64,000 nt of DNA from Limiplasma sp048370855 (GCA_048370855.1 DBGEOK010000049.1:1-64000), one strand, 5' to 3'; shown: positions 7,974 to 18,612, numbered from the stretch's first letter. Numbers and translations are program-made. Notes: a model not told the origin generated them from the sequence alone.

Positions 7974-10900
7974 TTACTGATTCTTCAAAATCTGAATGCC
8001 GAATTCTGTGTCATCCAAAATCTTGTCACGCAAATATGCGCGAAGCTGCTCCGTGCTCATCTGATCAATGATGGCCATAGCTCGGTCGCTGCCTGTCAGG
8101 ACATACTCCTTGGAGGCGAGCTTCTTGATTTCCTTCTGGACAGAATCGTTGTTCATCCAATCGTAGGCATCTTCGTAGATGCTGCTTGAAAGATGCCGCC
8201 TAATCGGATCAGGATTGCTGAGTAGGACCTGATAGGTTCCAACAATCCGCTGCATGAAGCACCGATCACGCTCTTCCTGGGACTGGAGTCGATCATAGAA
8301 AGAGGCATTTGCCAGATAATCCATCGCCTTCTTGATGTCCGCTTCGCTGGGATTGGCGCTGATCACAATCTGGAAGATTGACTTCACTGCGGCACGTTCA
8401 GCATCGTCAAACATGCACAAAATCGGCATGGAATAACGATCTGACCAGTCTTTCGGTTCTTTTGTTCCGGTCTTTTCCTGCCAAAGGTCGCGCAGCTTCT
8501 TTTTTCCTTGACCCAGAATGAACTTCTCAATTTCTGCCTGTACAAACTTGTAGTAATCGGATTTTCCTTTAGTGAATTGCCCCTGAGGGAAGGATGCATA
8601 GAGTTCACTTATCTCAGCATCGTCAAGTTCACCCAGGAAGGGGCTTGCATCCTGTTTGAAGTAACTTACCTGGGATTTGTAGAATTGCTCGAAGCTCTCG
8701 CGCTGGGTCATAAGCAGATCATAGAAGGTCTGCTTATGCTGATCCAGCAGTGCATTGTTCTGCTTCATGATGGCCAATTGCTGCAGGAACGAGCCAAGGT
8801 CACCGGTCAGTTTTGCAACAGCCTCGCAGGGAATATGGATGTTATTTGTTCGGGCATTCCATGCGGAAACGGTCTCCCTGATGCTTGTGCACTTCTGGGG
8901 ACTCTTGTTGCTCTCCTGAACAATCTGATAGTCCAGGATGACGTCAGAAATCTTTTCTTCAGCTGAGACCTTTGCCCAGACCCAGTTGGCATCACTGGCG
9001 TTGAAGCGCTTTTTCACTTCATCGATGTATGCGCCGCCGTCGCCAATCTCGGCAGAAAGCTGAACCAGCAGGCCGCCGCGATATACCTTAAGGTATTCCA
9101 GCATGCCCTTCCGGCACTGGTCACCTGTCATCAGCTTCTCAAGGTCCCCCTCAGCGGTGGGGTTTTCGCGGACAATTTTACCGATGGATGCCGCGATATC
9201 GCTCTCCGTGTCATGGCCGCCGTTGGCTGTGTTCACGATCACAGAGAACTGGTCAATCAGCTTCTCCAATACATTCCTGGGCGTTTCAAACTGCTCCTGA
9301 TCCAGCGTGTACTTCACACACCAGATCGGGAAGGCGAAACTCTTCATTTTGATCCGGAGCTGGTCGCGCGTAGCTTCCACAGACCCACAAGCGGATCGAG
9401 TAAGGTCAAAAGCGGTCACCGCACAGTTCAGGAAGCTGCGGATGTCGGGGCTCATGGTAACGATGAATTCTTCTTTGTACTTGGGATCGTGGCTCACTAG
9501 CTCCGTCACAGCGTTGCCGATCATCGTCTTCATCTTGTCGACGGTCATCTGTTCGCTACGGGAACCGTTGCTCCAGAAGAAGTCCGCTGTGGCATATTCT
9601 TTCAGCACAAAGCCCATAACGAAAGCGGTCACGCTGGAAGGCATAAAGCCGTAAGGCTCCTTCTCCATTTCATGCAGAATGCTGAGAATGCTGACACGGC
9701 CGGAACCGCTGTTAAAGCCTTCTTCAATCAGCTCTATCACGCGCTTTTTGATATGTACGATGGGCAGGCCTTGTTTCGCCGGGTCTTCCCAGTAACGCTC
9801 GACTTTCCACGCGCCGTCCAGAGCCGTCTCGAAGGACATCTTCTTGTTGCTGTTGCTGTAAGCGCCGGAGAGCGTCTGAGTAATGCCAAAGCCAGCGCCG
9901 TTGGCAGGTTGATAAAGCCCATACATGGTGGAGTTGAGACTGTAGTGCTCAAGGCCATAATAATACTTGCGCTGATTCTTATCGCGGAGCGCTTCCTGCA
10001 GAGCGGCCAGATTCGTATGATGTTGGCCCACTTTACGCTCCTCATCGTAGAGCACGAATGCGCCATTTACGATATTCTTCCGCCATTCACCCAGGACGTT
10101 TCCAGCCTGGCTGGCGAAGTGCTTCGCCTGGTCGTTGTTCTTGCCCGTATGGTATTTTGAGAATGCCATATTGTTGGCGTACTGCTGCAGCAGATCCTTG
10201 CCCAGCGGTGTCATGCATTCGACACAGACAATGTCGTTGCCGGGCATGTTGACCGTTTTCACGATCTGCTGATGAAGCTGCTGCTGCTCCGCGTCGTTCA
10301 TCGCAAACGTGATGATCATCTTGAAGCGTTCGGGCCGCTGGAGCGCTTTCATCTTCTGCACGGCGGGCGTGAAGTTGGCGTAGCTGGTCCCCTCCACGAT
10401 ATAGCGCTTTTCGAAGGCGGGGGGCAGACAGAAGCCAAGCCTGTCAAGCAAAGGCGCATCAGAATTGGTGATTAGTGCCTGCGTCCTTGTCTGGGCAATG
10501 ACTTCATCGATCAATTTCTGAATCGGAATATCAGGCGTTGCGCCGTTCGCAACGGTGTATTCTTTTTTTCCTCCTGCAACAGGTTTCTCGAAGATAATAC
10601 CTTTCTCGATCAACCCGTTGGCGATGGCGAGTGCCTTGCCCTTGCTCCAATCGGTGCCTGCAAAGGAGAGATCCAGATTCTGCGCGTTGGGGCGAAGCAG
10701 TTCGTTGTCACCCTTGCGGTATGCAATCGCCTGGAGTAACAGGATCACTTTCAATACGCGCTGCTCGTCAGGGAGCAGACGGTCGGCATTGAGGGTGCGA
10801 TAGTTGTCCAGGATGCCGCGAACCGCGTCGTCAAGGCCGTTCTGCCCCTTGCCATAGAAGAAGTCCCATAGCAGGTCTACCGTCAGCAGATTCTGATCAT

Positions 10901-12200
10901 CATCCGGGCCGAAGGTATTGATATACCACTTGAAGGCCTTGGCGTCCGTCATGTCATTGCTGATGATAAAATCGAACATGCTGCGCTGGTTGGAGGTAAA
11001 CAGCACGGCGATCTGCATCAGAATCAGCGCGGCATAGGGATGCATGGGCACGATATTGCGGAGCTGATCATCGGAAATAACGGTTTTGTGGCCGAGGCTT
11101 GTCTGCCGCTTGGCGGTAGAGACGATCAGATTGCGTACACTGACCAACCCATCATTCAGGTCATTCTTATCCCGTTGCCACTGGGGAGCCAGCACTGGGT
11201 CGGTGGTGGTCTTCATAGCCTTGTACATCAGGTCAAAGGCGATGTTCTCTGGCAGGTCAATGCGGACCGTGGAATCGCCTACAAAGCGGTTGAAGGTTTT
11301 CTTGGCGGTGGCTGCGTCTACAAAGAGGCCACGGCTCTCATGGGTTACCAGCATGAAATAGAACGGATGTGACGCACTGATCTCCGCTAACGTCTGGAAG
11401 CCAGTCAGGCTGACCGGGTGTGACATGAAGTACTCAGAAAACTCGTCCCAGACGAAGAGAATTGCGGAGAGATTGTTTTCCTCAATTACGCTCTTGATCC
11501 AGTTGGCCATGTCATTGACATCGCTGAAGAGACCGTACTGGCCAGCGTCTTTCAGTACCGTCATGACATTGCGCATGGTGGCTTCCACGATCTTGTCGCT
11601 GCCGGTATTCAGACGCTCCACAACGTCTTGCGCGGTAGCGCCGGCAAAAGTCCAAGCATACTTTTCTTGGCGGATCAACGCTTCAAAATAGTCTCGGTTG
11701 ACGGGATTCTCCATCCAACGAAGGAAAGCGTCCTTCATGGATGCGTCACCATGATTCTCAATACCATTCGCCTTGAGCGCAGCCATGATGCTCTGCTGGA
11801 CCGCCAGGATCAGATCCAGGTCGGTATCAATGCCTGCAGAGCCCACCCTGTGGATCGTCAGAATCTTGCCGCTGTTCTTCAAGGCAATATACTGGTCACG
11901 CAGATCCTGTCGAAGGCCAAAATCGTTAAAGTAGTCGATCACTTCTTCATCGGTGGCGTCCAAGATCGACTTCACTGTCAGCGCCGCATGGGATTTACCT
12001 GTACCATAAGCACCCTCCACCCAGATTGAGCGAGGGTCTTGCCCGGACAGGGCCTTATAGGTCACCTCCAGCAGCTTCACAAAGGTCTCATGCGGAAGGA
12101 AACCCTTCCAGCTGACCTTGCCCTGCTCAATCAGGTCTGCGGTGACAGCGGCATAGTATTTGGGATCGATATTAAAATACTCGCGGTACAGCTTACCCAT
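7974..12200 (-). CDS. brxC: BrxC/PglY-type large ATPase
   Basis: This 1408-aa P-loop ATPase has Walker A in WVEGAYGTGKSHAAL (residues 61-75) and a Walker B-like acidic pair in ILFVWDEFSEYF (about 247-258). Sensor-like YFMLVTHESRG follows. The length fits BrxC/PglY (DUF6079-like) proteins of BREX systems, which are large multidomain ATPases required for both modification and exclusion. No membrane segment or signal is seen. The gene starts 16 bases after brxP and has no internal frame break. Its 5' two-thirds is visibly more GC-rich than the brxP segment just upstream. Confidence 0.92.
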   Translation of the reverse strand: MGKLYREYFNIDPKYYAAVTADLIEQGKVSWKGFLPHETFVKLLEVTYKALSGQDPRSIWVEGAYGTGKSHAALTVKSILDATDEEVIDYFNDFGLRQDLRDQYIALKNSGKILTIHRVGSAGIDTDLDLILAVQQSIMAALKANGIENHGDASMKDAFLRWMENPVNRDYFEALIRQEKYAWTFAGATAQDVVERLNTGSDKIVEATMRNVMTVLKDAGQYGLFSDVNDMANWIKSVIEENNLSAILFVWDEFSEYFMSHPVSLTGFQTLAEISASHPFYFMLVTHESRGLFVDAATAKKTFNRFVGDSTVRIDLPENIAFDLMYKAMKTTTDPVLAPQWQRDKNDLNDGLVSVRNLIVSTAKRQTSLGHKTVISDDQLRNIVPMHPYAALILMQIAVLFTSNQRSMFDFIISNDMTDAKAFKWYINTFGPDDDQNLLTVDLLWDFFYGKGQNGLDDAVRGILDNYRTLNADRLLPDEQRVLKVILLLQAIAYRKGDNELLRPNAQNLDLSFAGTDWSKGKALAIANGLIEKGIIFEKPVAGGKKEYTVANGATPDIPIQKLIDEVIAQTRTQALITNSDAPLLDRLGFCLPPAFEKRYIVEGTSYANFTPAVQKMKALQRPERFKMIITFAMNDAEQQQLHQQIVKTVNMPGNDIVCVECMTPLGKDLLQQYANNMAFSKYHTGKNNDQAKHFASQAGNVLGEWRKNIVNGAFVLYDEERKVGQHHTNLAALQEALRDKNQRKYYYGLEHYSLNSTMYGLYQPANGAGFGITQTLSGAYSNSNKKMSFETALDGAWKVERYWEDPAKQGLPIVHIKKRVIELIEEGFNSGSGRVSILSILHEMEKEPYGFMPSSVTAFVMGFVLKEYATADFFWSNGSRSEQMTVDKMKTMIGNAVTELVSHDPKYKEEFIVTMSPDIRSFLNCAVTAFDLTRSACGSVEATRDQLRIKMKSFAFPIWCVKYTLDQEQFETPRNVLEKLIDQFSVIVNTANGGHDTESDIAASIGKIVRENPTAEGDLEKLMTGDQCRKGMLEYLKVYRGGLLVQLSAEIGDGGAYIDEVKKRFNASDANWVWAKVSAEEKISDVILDYQIVQESNKSPQKCTSIRETVSAWNARTNNIHIPCEAVAKLTGDLGSFLQQLAIMKQNNALLDQHKQTFYDLLMTQRESFEQFYKSQVSYFKQDASPFLGELDDAEISELYASFPQGQFTKGKSDYYKFVQAEIEKFILGQGKKKLRDLWQEKTGTKEPKDWSDRYSMPILCMFDDAERAAVKSIFQIVISANPSEADIKKAMDYLANASFYDRLQSQEERDRCFMQRIVGTYQVLLSNPDPIRRHLSSSIYEDAYDWMNNDSVQKEIKKLASKEYVLTGSDRAMAIIDQMSTEQLRAYLRDKILDDTEFGIQILKNQ

Positions 12201-12216
12201 GGTGGCGTCTCCCTTC

Positions 12217-14577
12217 TCAGAACAGATTCAGCACATCGGAGGAAGGCTTGTCCTTATTCAGTGTGATGGTCTCCAGGTCCAGAGTGAAGGACGCGGAGAT
12301 GAAGTCCGGATAGTTACCGCTCAGACCATTGAGCAAGCGGATCATGGTATCCTGGTCAAGCCCGAAGATCCGGGTTGGGCTGATGCCGTTGCGATCGATG
12401 CTGTTGTCCATGAGAGTGGACAGGGAGAACTGGTAATAGTCCCCACAAGCTTCTGCAAACTTATAGAGACTGTAGAGAATGACTTTGGGATCTGGGGTAG
12501 TCCAAGAGCCTCTGTAAATAGAAATTAAGACTCTGTTTCTACTATCGGGTTTTAATTCGCATTCACCAAGGCCAAGCATCTTTCCTAAAATTTCGTTCGA
12601 GGCGAATATGTTCTTGTAAGCGGTCACAATATGATTCTGTGAATTAGGAGAAGAAACATCCACCTGCAATTTATCAATGAGTTGAGCAGGTGTATATTGC
12701 TCCCCCCTGGAGGTATGCATAATCCACCAGTTAAATTCAGATGTATAAACGAGATTAGAAACAATCAACCCCCAAGCAGCCTCAGTATCAATACCGATTC
12801 TGCTTATGATCCTACCAAATTCTGTGATCGTGAGTTTCTTAGGGACAATAATATCTGCGTCAGCAAGAAAGCTTTTCATGTTTTTTATCTTGTTAGTCCC
12901 GAGTTCATTGTTCTCCCAAAAACCGTCACCTTTGCTGAAAAAATCCTGCACCCATTCATACTCAATTCCGATATTCCCATACCTATCGACGCTTCCCATC
13001 TTTGTTACTCCTTTCGGTACTCTCAGAGAATTTGCCACTAGGCACCCATGGAAAACCTCGTGACATTTATGACACTTGATGCATCTGTCATCAATGTGCA
13101 CTTTGCCATCTTGCATCGAGATATAACCAAACGGGCAATTTGCTTGGCATACATGGCATCCTATGCAGTAGGCAGCTTTTCTAAGTATTATTTTTAGAGC
13201 AGAGATGAAATATAGCTCATTCTTGGATTTTGAAGATGCCCTGATTGAAAATACTTGGTTACCACCTATGATGGTTCGATGAATCTCGAAACGATCCCCT
13301 TTATACATGACAACAATCAGAGTTTCATCTTCAAATGAGATTTCACCGAGAGTTTTTATCCATTCTTTCCAGTCAGTCCTTTCCCTTTTGAGTGTGATAG
13401 TTGTTACGTCACCCTCGGTTTCTTCAACACACCAATCAACTGCAAAATTCAGTTCTTTTCCGCTTCTTCGCGCCTTCCATCCGTTACCATCGAGGAATTC
13501 CCTTCTAAAATGATCGGAGGCAAATTCTTTCGATGTTGTTTCAGCAATGATATCTATGAACTGTGTCGTTGTCCTTGCATCGTTTGCTGCGTTCTGCTTG
13601 CCATAAGCCTGCTCTTTGAAAAAGAAGTTTTTATCTGTTGCCATAGGGCACACAAGACAGCCCGCCCTACTGTTGCCCTTCTTATATGTTTCATTCAATA
13701 GGAGCCCATTGCTGTATATGTATAAGAACACTTCGGCTGATGACCAATCGAGAATTGGGTGAAAGCTTGACTGTCCTTTGTGCTTGTCTCCTATACTTAT
13801 CTCATCGTACTGGCTTCGGGTGGTGCTTTCATCAGCTCGAATACCTGTAAATGCCATTCCGCGAAACGCTGGGTTATCGGTTATTTGACGTAACAGAAGG
13901 ATTTGCGGAGAAGTCTTATGAACGCTGCAGCACCACCGCATTGTTTGAGCGGGCGGCCCAAATTCCCTCCACGTATAGTCCGGAGTGTGTTCAGACTTCG
14001 CGACCATAAACGCAATATCTTCCTTTTCACATTGCTGCTTCACTTTCTCAACGAGCTCATATGTATCAGAGAATTCCATCTGGGTATCCCCAAATAGTAC
14101 CTTGAATTGATCGTGCGGTAACGCTCTTTGAACTAAATCCAGTGCGACAACACTATCCTTACCGCCGCTGAAAGCTACGTAGAACACATCAATGCGGTCG
14201 CGATATTTCATATATGTGTTGTAAATCTTCTGGATCGTCTCCTGTACCAGCGTCTCCATCAAATCCGCATTTCGGCGGCACATTTCTTCCACATCCACCG
14301 GGATCAGTGGAGCACCGTTCGGTTCCGGGCTTTCATCGATGATGGCCAGCTCCGGCCTGGTGTACAGGGAGCCGCCTTTGGTGGAGGCGATTTTGCGGCC
14401 ACGGTAAATATAGTTGTTGGCTTCCGCCCACATGATCGGCGCGGAGTCGTCTCTGGGATATGACCAGTGCGCGTCAAAGCCAAGGATGTCCAGTTCCCGG
14501 TAATACACCGGCCTGGGCTCCTTGCTGAACTTTGATATTTCACTGGTCAGCAGAAGTCTCCGGTCTCTGCGTCCCAA
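12217..14577 (-). CDS. brxP: BrxP: PAPS reductase/DndC-like sulfurtransferase with ferredoxin motifs (5' frameshift)
   Basis: The 786-aa frame has the ATP-pyrophosphatase PP-loop FYVAFSGGKDSVVAL (about 135-149) and putative Fe-S cysteines in MRWCCSVHKTSP and AGCLVCPMATDK. Two ferredoxin-like clusters follow, CIGCHVCQANCPFGY (about 469) and CIKCHKCHEVFHGC (about 497). BrxP replaces the methyltransferase PglX in type 4 BREX, and DndC relatives catalyse phosphorothioation of DNA. The open frame begins at a TTG (14577) lacking a good ribosome binding site. An ATG at 14591, 8 bases after GAGG, encodes MYQYLWDAETGDF and then hits a stop; one added C after 14553 would join it to LLTSEISKFSKEP. I infer a one-base deletion and a true start at 14591. 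Confidence 0.88.
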   Translation of the reverse strand: MGRRDRRLLLTSEISKFSKEPRPVYYRELDILGFDAHWSYPRDDSAPIMWAEANNYIYRGRKIASTKGGSLYTRPELAIIDESPEPNGAPLIPVDVEEMCRRNADLMETLVQETIQKIYNTYMKYRDRIDVFYVAFSGGKDSVVALDLVQRALPHDQFKVLFGDTQMEFSDTYELVEKVKQQCEKEDIAFMVAKSEHTPDYTWREFGPPAQTMRWCCSVHKTSPQILLLRQITDNPAFRGMAFTGIRADESTTRSQYDEISIGDKHKGQSSFHPILDWSSAEVFLYIYSNGLLLNETYKKGNSRAGCLVCPMATDKNFFFKEQAYGKQNAANDARTTTQFIDIIAETTSKEFASDHFRREFLDGNGWKARRSGKELNFAVDWCVEETEGDVTTITLKRERTDWKEWIKTLGEISFEDETLIVVMYKGDRFEIHRTIIGGNQVFSIRASSKSKNELYFISALKIILRKAAYCIGCHVCQANCPFGYISMQDGKVHIDDRCIKCHKCHEVFHGCLVANSLRVPKGVTKMGSVDRYGNIGIEYEWVQDFFSKGDGFWENNELGTNKIKNMKSFLADADIIVPKKLTITEFGRIISRIGIDTEAAWGLIVSNLVYTSEFNWWIMHTSRGEQYTPAQLIDKLQVDVSSPNSQNHIVTAYKNIFASNEILGKMLGLGECELKPDSRNRVLISIYRGSWTTPDPKVILYSLYKFAEACGDYYQFSLSTLMDNSIDRNGISPTRIFGLDQDTMIRLLNGLSGNYPDFISASFTLDLETITLNKDKPSSDVLNLF

Positions 14578-14601
14578 AGATACTGATACATGTCGATAAC
14601 C

Positions 14602-17600
14602 TCATTTCTCTGCGGCTCTCAGCTTTTCCCGCAGCATCTGCGCGACTTTGATCATTTCCGTTGCGTTGGCCATTAGCCGTTGCGTGCGGTATCCTTTTTC
14701 CACCAACACATCCAGCGCTTCCTTCGCGCTGTGCCAAGTATCATCATGTGCCAACGCGTCAATCAACAGGTCGCGGTTGGTACGGAAGGGCGACATCCGG
14801 CGCACCATCGCACCAATGGGTATGTGCTCCACCGGGCCAGCTTGTTCCAGACGGAAGACGCAACTGTAATCCCGAAGATAGCTCTCCAGCAGGAAGCGAT
14901 TCCAAGGAACGGCCACTCCAGGCAAACCCATAAACAGAGTGAATTCTTTCAGCGGCATATAGTCGCCCGGACAGGCTTGCTCCAAGACCCTGTCTGTGGA
15001 CTCGGAGTCGAAAGCAATCAAGCGCTTGGAGATAAACTCGCTCCTGGATATACGGACCATCTCCGCCAGTACGGAATCCCAGTAGATACCGGACACATCC
15101 AACTGAGCGCAGAGGTCTTTGAGATCGTCAATGGTTACGCGCTCGTGCGCCTTGCAATATGAACGGAAGACCATGTGGGTGTCCATTCCCGCGCCCTTGG
15201 CACAGATAACTACGCCGTTGAAATCGAATTGATCCCGCAGGAGCCAGGCCATGACGTTGCGGACGCCCCAATCCTTCCAATCTGACGTGTCCATCACAGC
15301 ATTGGGGCAGCTGGTCTGCATCAGTTCACGCAGGTCTTTGGCCACCAGAAAGCCATCGTCCTCGATACGCCTAAACATGGCTCGCTGCAGCGCCGCCAGT
15401 TCATGCGCACTGATCGGGAAATTCGGCGCATAGAAGTAGGTTTCCTGCTCAATTGAAACGATGGATTTCTCTGTGACCAACTCATGCTTGATCCGGTCCA
15501 TCGGGATGTACCATAGCCGCTCCGACATTTGCGTGTAGGTGAGCGGCTCATAGCACTCTTGGAACAGTTCCATCACATCCGCAGTGACATTGGCGTTCTT
15601 TCCCGGTGGGCAGATGATCCCATAGGATATACTGAACTGTCTGTTGGCAGAAGCCAGCAGCATCGCTTTGAAGGCATCTGCGGTGTAGACTGACAGCTGC
15701 TGAGCCAGCTCAGTTCTGTACTTCTCAAAGAGCTGCTGCGGATACACGCAGCTTGCTCCGGAAGACAGTACCTGAACAATATCCTGATAAATGGTGTCCA
15801 TCAGGGAGGACTGTTTTTCGTCTCGCTTGGCGTAAACGCGTTCATCACGGAATTCGCCAACCTGCTTGAGCAGCTCAATCAGTTTTTCATCATCAGGCTC
15901 CACGGTATCATGATAGCATTCTTCATAGATGCCACGGAATTTGCGCAGACGCATGCCGTTCAGCCGCAGGCCGTCCTCAAACTCTTCGGAGAGAATCCGG
16001 TTCCAGCGGGATGCTGTTACCTCATCCACAGAGGGTCGACTCACCTGTGGAACCGGTTCCTCTGCGGGTGCTTTCTTCTGGCTTGGGTCGGCAAAAATAG
16101 GCTGCGTCGGATTAAGAAGATAGTAGAGCTTCCGTCCATGTAGATCAATGCGTGATCCGAGCATTCTGCCTAGCACAGCATTCCGGCTGCCCTTCCCGGT
16201 GATTGCATTGTTGAGCGCCTGATATACGGACAAAGACGGATTCTGAGAATTTGACTGGTAGAGGCCCTGAGGCATGAGCTCGTCCGTGATCTCCTGAATG
16301 TCCATATCGATCAGGGTGCCCTCATAAACCAGCGCAGGCTCGGTGTAGCTTTCGCCTTCCTCATCGTCCTCTGTCCCGGCAGTGCGTCCACGCAGCTGAC
16401 GAATGGTTTCCTCTCCGGCCGATCCTCTCAACGCAATCCAGGGTCTGGAGAAGATACAGTCGCTGCTATAAAGATACGCAGCAATGCTGAAAAGCGCCGA
16501 CTGATACATCACGCCTATCTCATCCAGCCAGCTGCCATTATATGTACTGGCAAGAGAGAACAGCTCTCGGCTGTGATGCGCCTGTCCGTCAGAAAGCAGC
16601 ATGTCCAAGGTCTGCTTCAGCTGCTCAATGTGCTGCTCTGTCAGATGCAGATTGTCAGCATGGATATACTTTCCATTGCAGGCGATTATGTGCCTCTGCA
16701 TCAATGCAAAATTTAGCACTGCATCAGAAACACCGGGGAATGCTTCTTTGATCTCCGACGTCAACACGTAACGGCCAGCATTTTTTATAAATTGCTCCAC
16801 GGTGCCGTAAATATTTGTTGTACGGCCGCCTTTGGAGATGCAATCCCGGGAGAAAGAGTAGAATTGATCCCACTCCCGTTTCAGGATGCCCTGGAGAAAA
16901 TACCGGTTGTCAACCCCTGCCTCGATAAGCTCGGCCTTAAAGGCTTCAAACAGGGTGCTGAACATATAGACGTCATTTTCACCCTGATCCACATACTCAC
17001 GGATTCTCTCGAGAAGATCATCCGACAGAATATGCTCCCGCACGGAGACATAGGTGCCTCGATCACGAAGCATGCCTACATTGGCAATGATTGCGGTCAG
17101 CGCATGATCGCCCTCAGAGATACGGATTTCTGTTCCGAAGCGGGCGTAGAGCTTCTCCCTAAAAAGCTGAAGTTCTTCACGCATGGTAACATGGATGCCA
17201 TCCGGATCAAACTCAGGGAGAATCTCCCTGCTCATTTTGCGCAGATTGAGTTTGCCACGCCGCCAGGTATGGATGGATTCTGAATAATTGTAGTCTGCCT
17301 GAATCTGCAGCTCGATCAGTTCAGACGGCAGACCTTTTTCTTCGGCCTGCTTCAAATACTTTGGAAGTTCTGTTGTGTCGATATGATCAGGCAGTTCATC
17401 CACAAAGGTATGCACATGCTCTTCCTCAAGATGAGAATTCTCAAGGATGAATGCATCCAGTGGCTTTGCATAACGATAATGCTTTGCGCCATCTGCATTA
17501 CGCAGCAGGTGAAGGAACAGGAGACCATCAGCCCCGCAACAATCTATGATTTCCTGTGCGGTCAGGATCTCATCACCGTGACGAACAGCAGAGATTAGCA

Positions 17601-18612
17601 ACAAAATGCTTTCCGCTTTGGATACATGAAATAATCTAATTGCTTTTTTTTCAATTTGGCGAACCCTTTCCCTGGTGAGGTTGTAAAGACTGCCAATCTC
17701 TTCAAGAGTTTTACCCTCAGCGCGAAATTGCGTTATTTCTCTGCGCTTATCATTTTGACAGCAGGACTCGACAATCTCTGTTACTTCAGCTTCAATGCTG
17801 ATACCGCACCAGGGCAGGAAGGATTCCAAGGCGCGGAATTCTTCGTCGGAATATCGCGTATCCTGATGAAAAAGCTCCTCGAAGGTCATCATGTCATCAA
17901 AGGTATCTTCAAGCTCAGCAATTGATTTTTTTCCAGGCCATGCATGAGCAAATGGCTTGATAGGCAGACTTCTACGGTCTAATGGAAGGGATCCCACCAA
18001 GGCTTGCAGTTTTATTGATTGTGCGCTACGCTCACGCTGCTCATGAATAAAGTCGATAAGAGAGGGCAGCAACACAGAAATGGGAAATGATGAACTGAGT
18101 GTGGCGGCAACCATATCCGCGCCGATTACCTCGGCGATATCCATGACCTTCAAAAGAATATTTATCTGTTCTTCCGACTCCAGCTGTTCTTCTATTTCAT
18201 CCCATTGCTCTGCTGCAATCAAATCAGCATATGGCTTGAGGAAGGACGGCTCTGGCACCACCTCATTAGATGAAGCAAAATTTTGCGACGCAACGAGGTT
18301 TCGATGAGTGTATCCGGCTACCGCATCCAAAATCTCATTGACTGTTTTTGCACCGGCGTTTTTCATGCCAGCTAAACGCGCCAGTGGCATACTGAGTATA
18401 TCGGATACTGATCTATGCCCAAGCTCTTCGCGATCAAGGCAATTAACAGCGCGCACGGAAAGATGCAACTGATTATAGGGCGTATCCGCGCACGATTGGA
18501 TCCGAAGGAAACCGCCAACGAGAATGTTGCCATCCTTCTCAATAGCAGCGTAAAGGGCAGGGATCGAATGGGCGAACTTCTTCCACTCGTCATTGTAGTA
18601 AGTCTCAGACAC
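14602..18612 (-). CDS. Large alpha-CTD-like/sigma region 4-like multidomain protein, first structural gene of the BREX operon
   Basis: The 1336-aa protein begins with a helix-hairpin-helix segment resembling the RNA polymerase alpha C-terminal domain (NCLDREELGHRSVSDIL, then GMKNAGAKTVNEIL, residues about 56-97). A sigma-70 region 4-like helix-turn-helix lies at about 295-330 (KTLEEIGSLYNLTRERVRQI). The remaining about 1000 residues have winged-helix-like stretches but nothing I can name, no Walker motifs and no nuclease motif. It ends 11 bases before the brxP ATG, so it is part of the operon. Either it regulates the operon through RNA polymerase, or it is a DNA-recognition component built from transcription-type folds. 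Not part of the canonical BREX gene set as I know it. Confidence 0.8.
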   Translation of the reverse strand: MSETYYNDEWKKFAHSIPALYAAIEKDGNILVGGFLRIQSCADTPYNQLHLSVRAVNCLDREELGHRSVSDILSMPLARLAGMKNAGAKTVNEILDAVAGYTHRNLVASQNFASSNEVVPEPSFLKPYADLIAAEQWDEIEEQLESEEQINILLKVMDIAEVIGADMVAATLSSSFPISVLLPSLIDFIHEQRERSAQSIKLQALVGSLPLDRRSLPIKPFAHAWPGKKSIAELEDTFDDMMTFEELFHQDTRYSDEEFRALESFLPWCGISIEAEVTEIVESCCQNDKRREITQFRAEGKTLEEIGSLYNLTRERVRQIEKKAIRLFHVSKAESILLLISAVRHGDEILTAQEIIDCCGADGLLFLHLLRNADGAKHYRYAKPLDAFILENSHLEEEHVHTFVDELPDHIDTTELPKYLKQAEEKGLPSELIELQIQADYNYSESIHTWRRGKLNLRKMSREILPEFDPDGIHVTMREELQLFREKLYARFGTEIRISEGDHALTAIIANVGMLRDRGTYVSVREHILSDDLLERIREYVDQGENDVYMFSTLFEAFKAELIEAGVDNRYFLQGILKREWDQFYSFSRDCISKGGRTTNIYGTVEQFIKNAGRYVLTSEIKEAFPGVSDAVLNFALMQRHIIACNGKYIHADNLHLTEQHIEQLKQTLDMLLSDGQAHHSRELFSLASTYNGSWLDEIGVMYQSALFSIAAYLYSSDCIFSRPWIALRGSAGEETIRQLRGRTAGTEDDEEGESYTEPALVYEGTLIDMDIQEITDELMPQGLYQSNSQNPSLSVYQALNNAITGKGSRNAVLGRMLGSRIDLHGRKLYYLLNPTQPIFADPSQKKAPAEEPVPQVSRPSVDEVTASRWNRILSEEFEDGLRLNGMRLRKFRGIYEECYHDTVEPDDEKLIELLKQVGEFRDERVYAKRDEKQSSLMDTIYQDIVQVLSSGASCVYPQQLFEKYRTELAQQLSVYTADAFKAMLLASANRQFSISYGIICPPGKNANVTADVMELFQECYEPLTYTQMSERLWYIPMDRIKHELVTEKSIVSIEQETYFYAPNFPISAHELAALQRAMFRRIEDDGFLVAKDLRELMQTSCPNAVMDTSDWKDWGVRNVMAWLLRDQFDFNGVVICAKGAGMDTHMVFRSYCKAHERVTIDDLKDLCAQLDVSGIYWDSVLAEMVRISRSEFISKRLIAFDSESTDRVLEQACPGDYMPLKEFTLFMGLPGVAVPWNRFLLESYLRDYSCVFRLEQAGPVEHIPIGAMVRRMSPFRTNRDLLIDALAHDDTWHSAKEALDVLVEKGYRTQRLMANATEMIKVAQMLREKLRAAEK

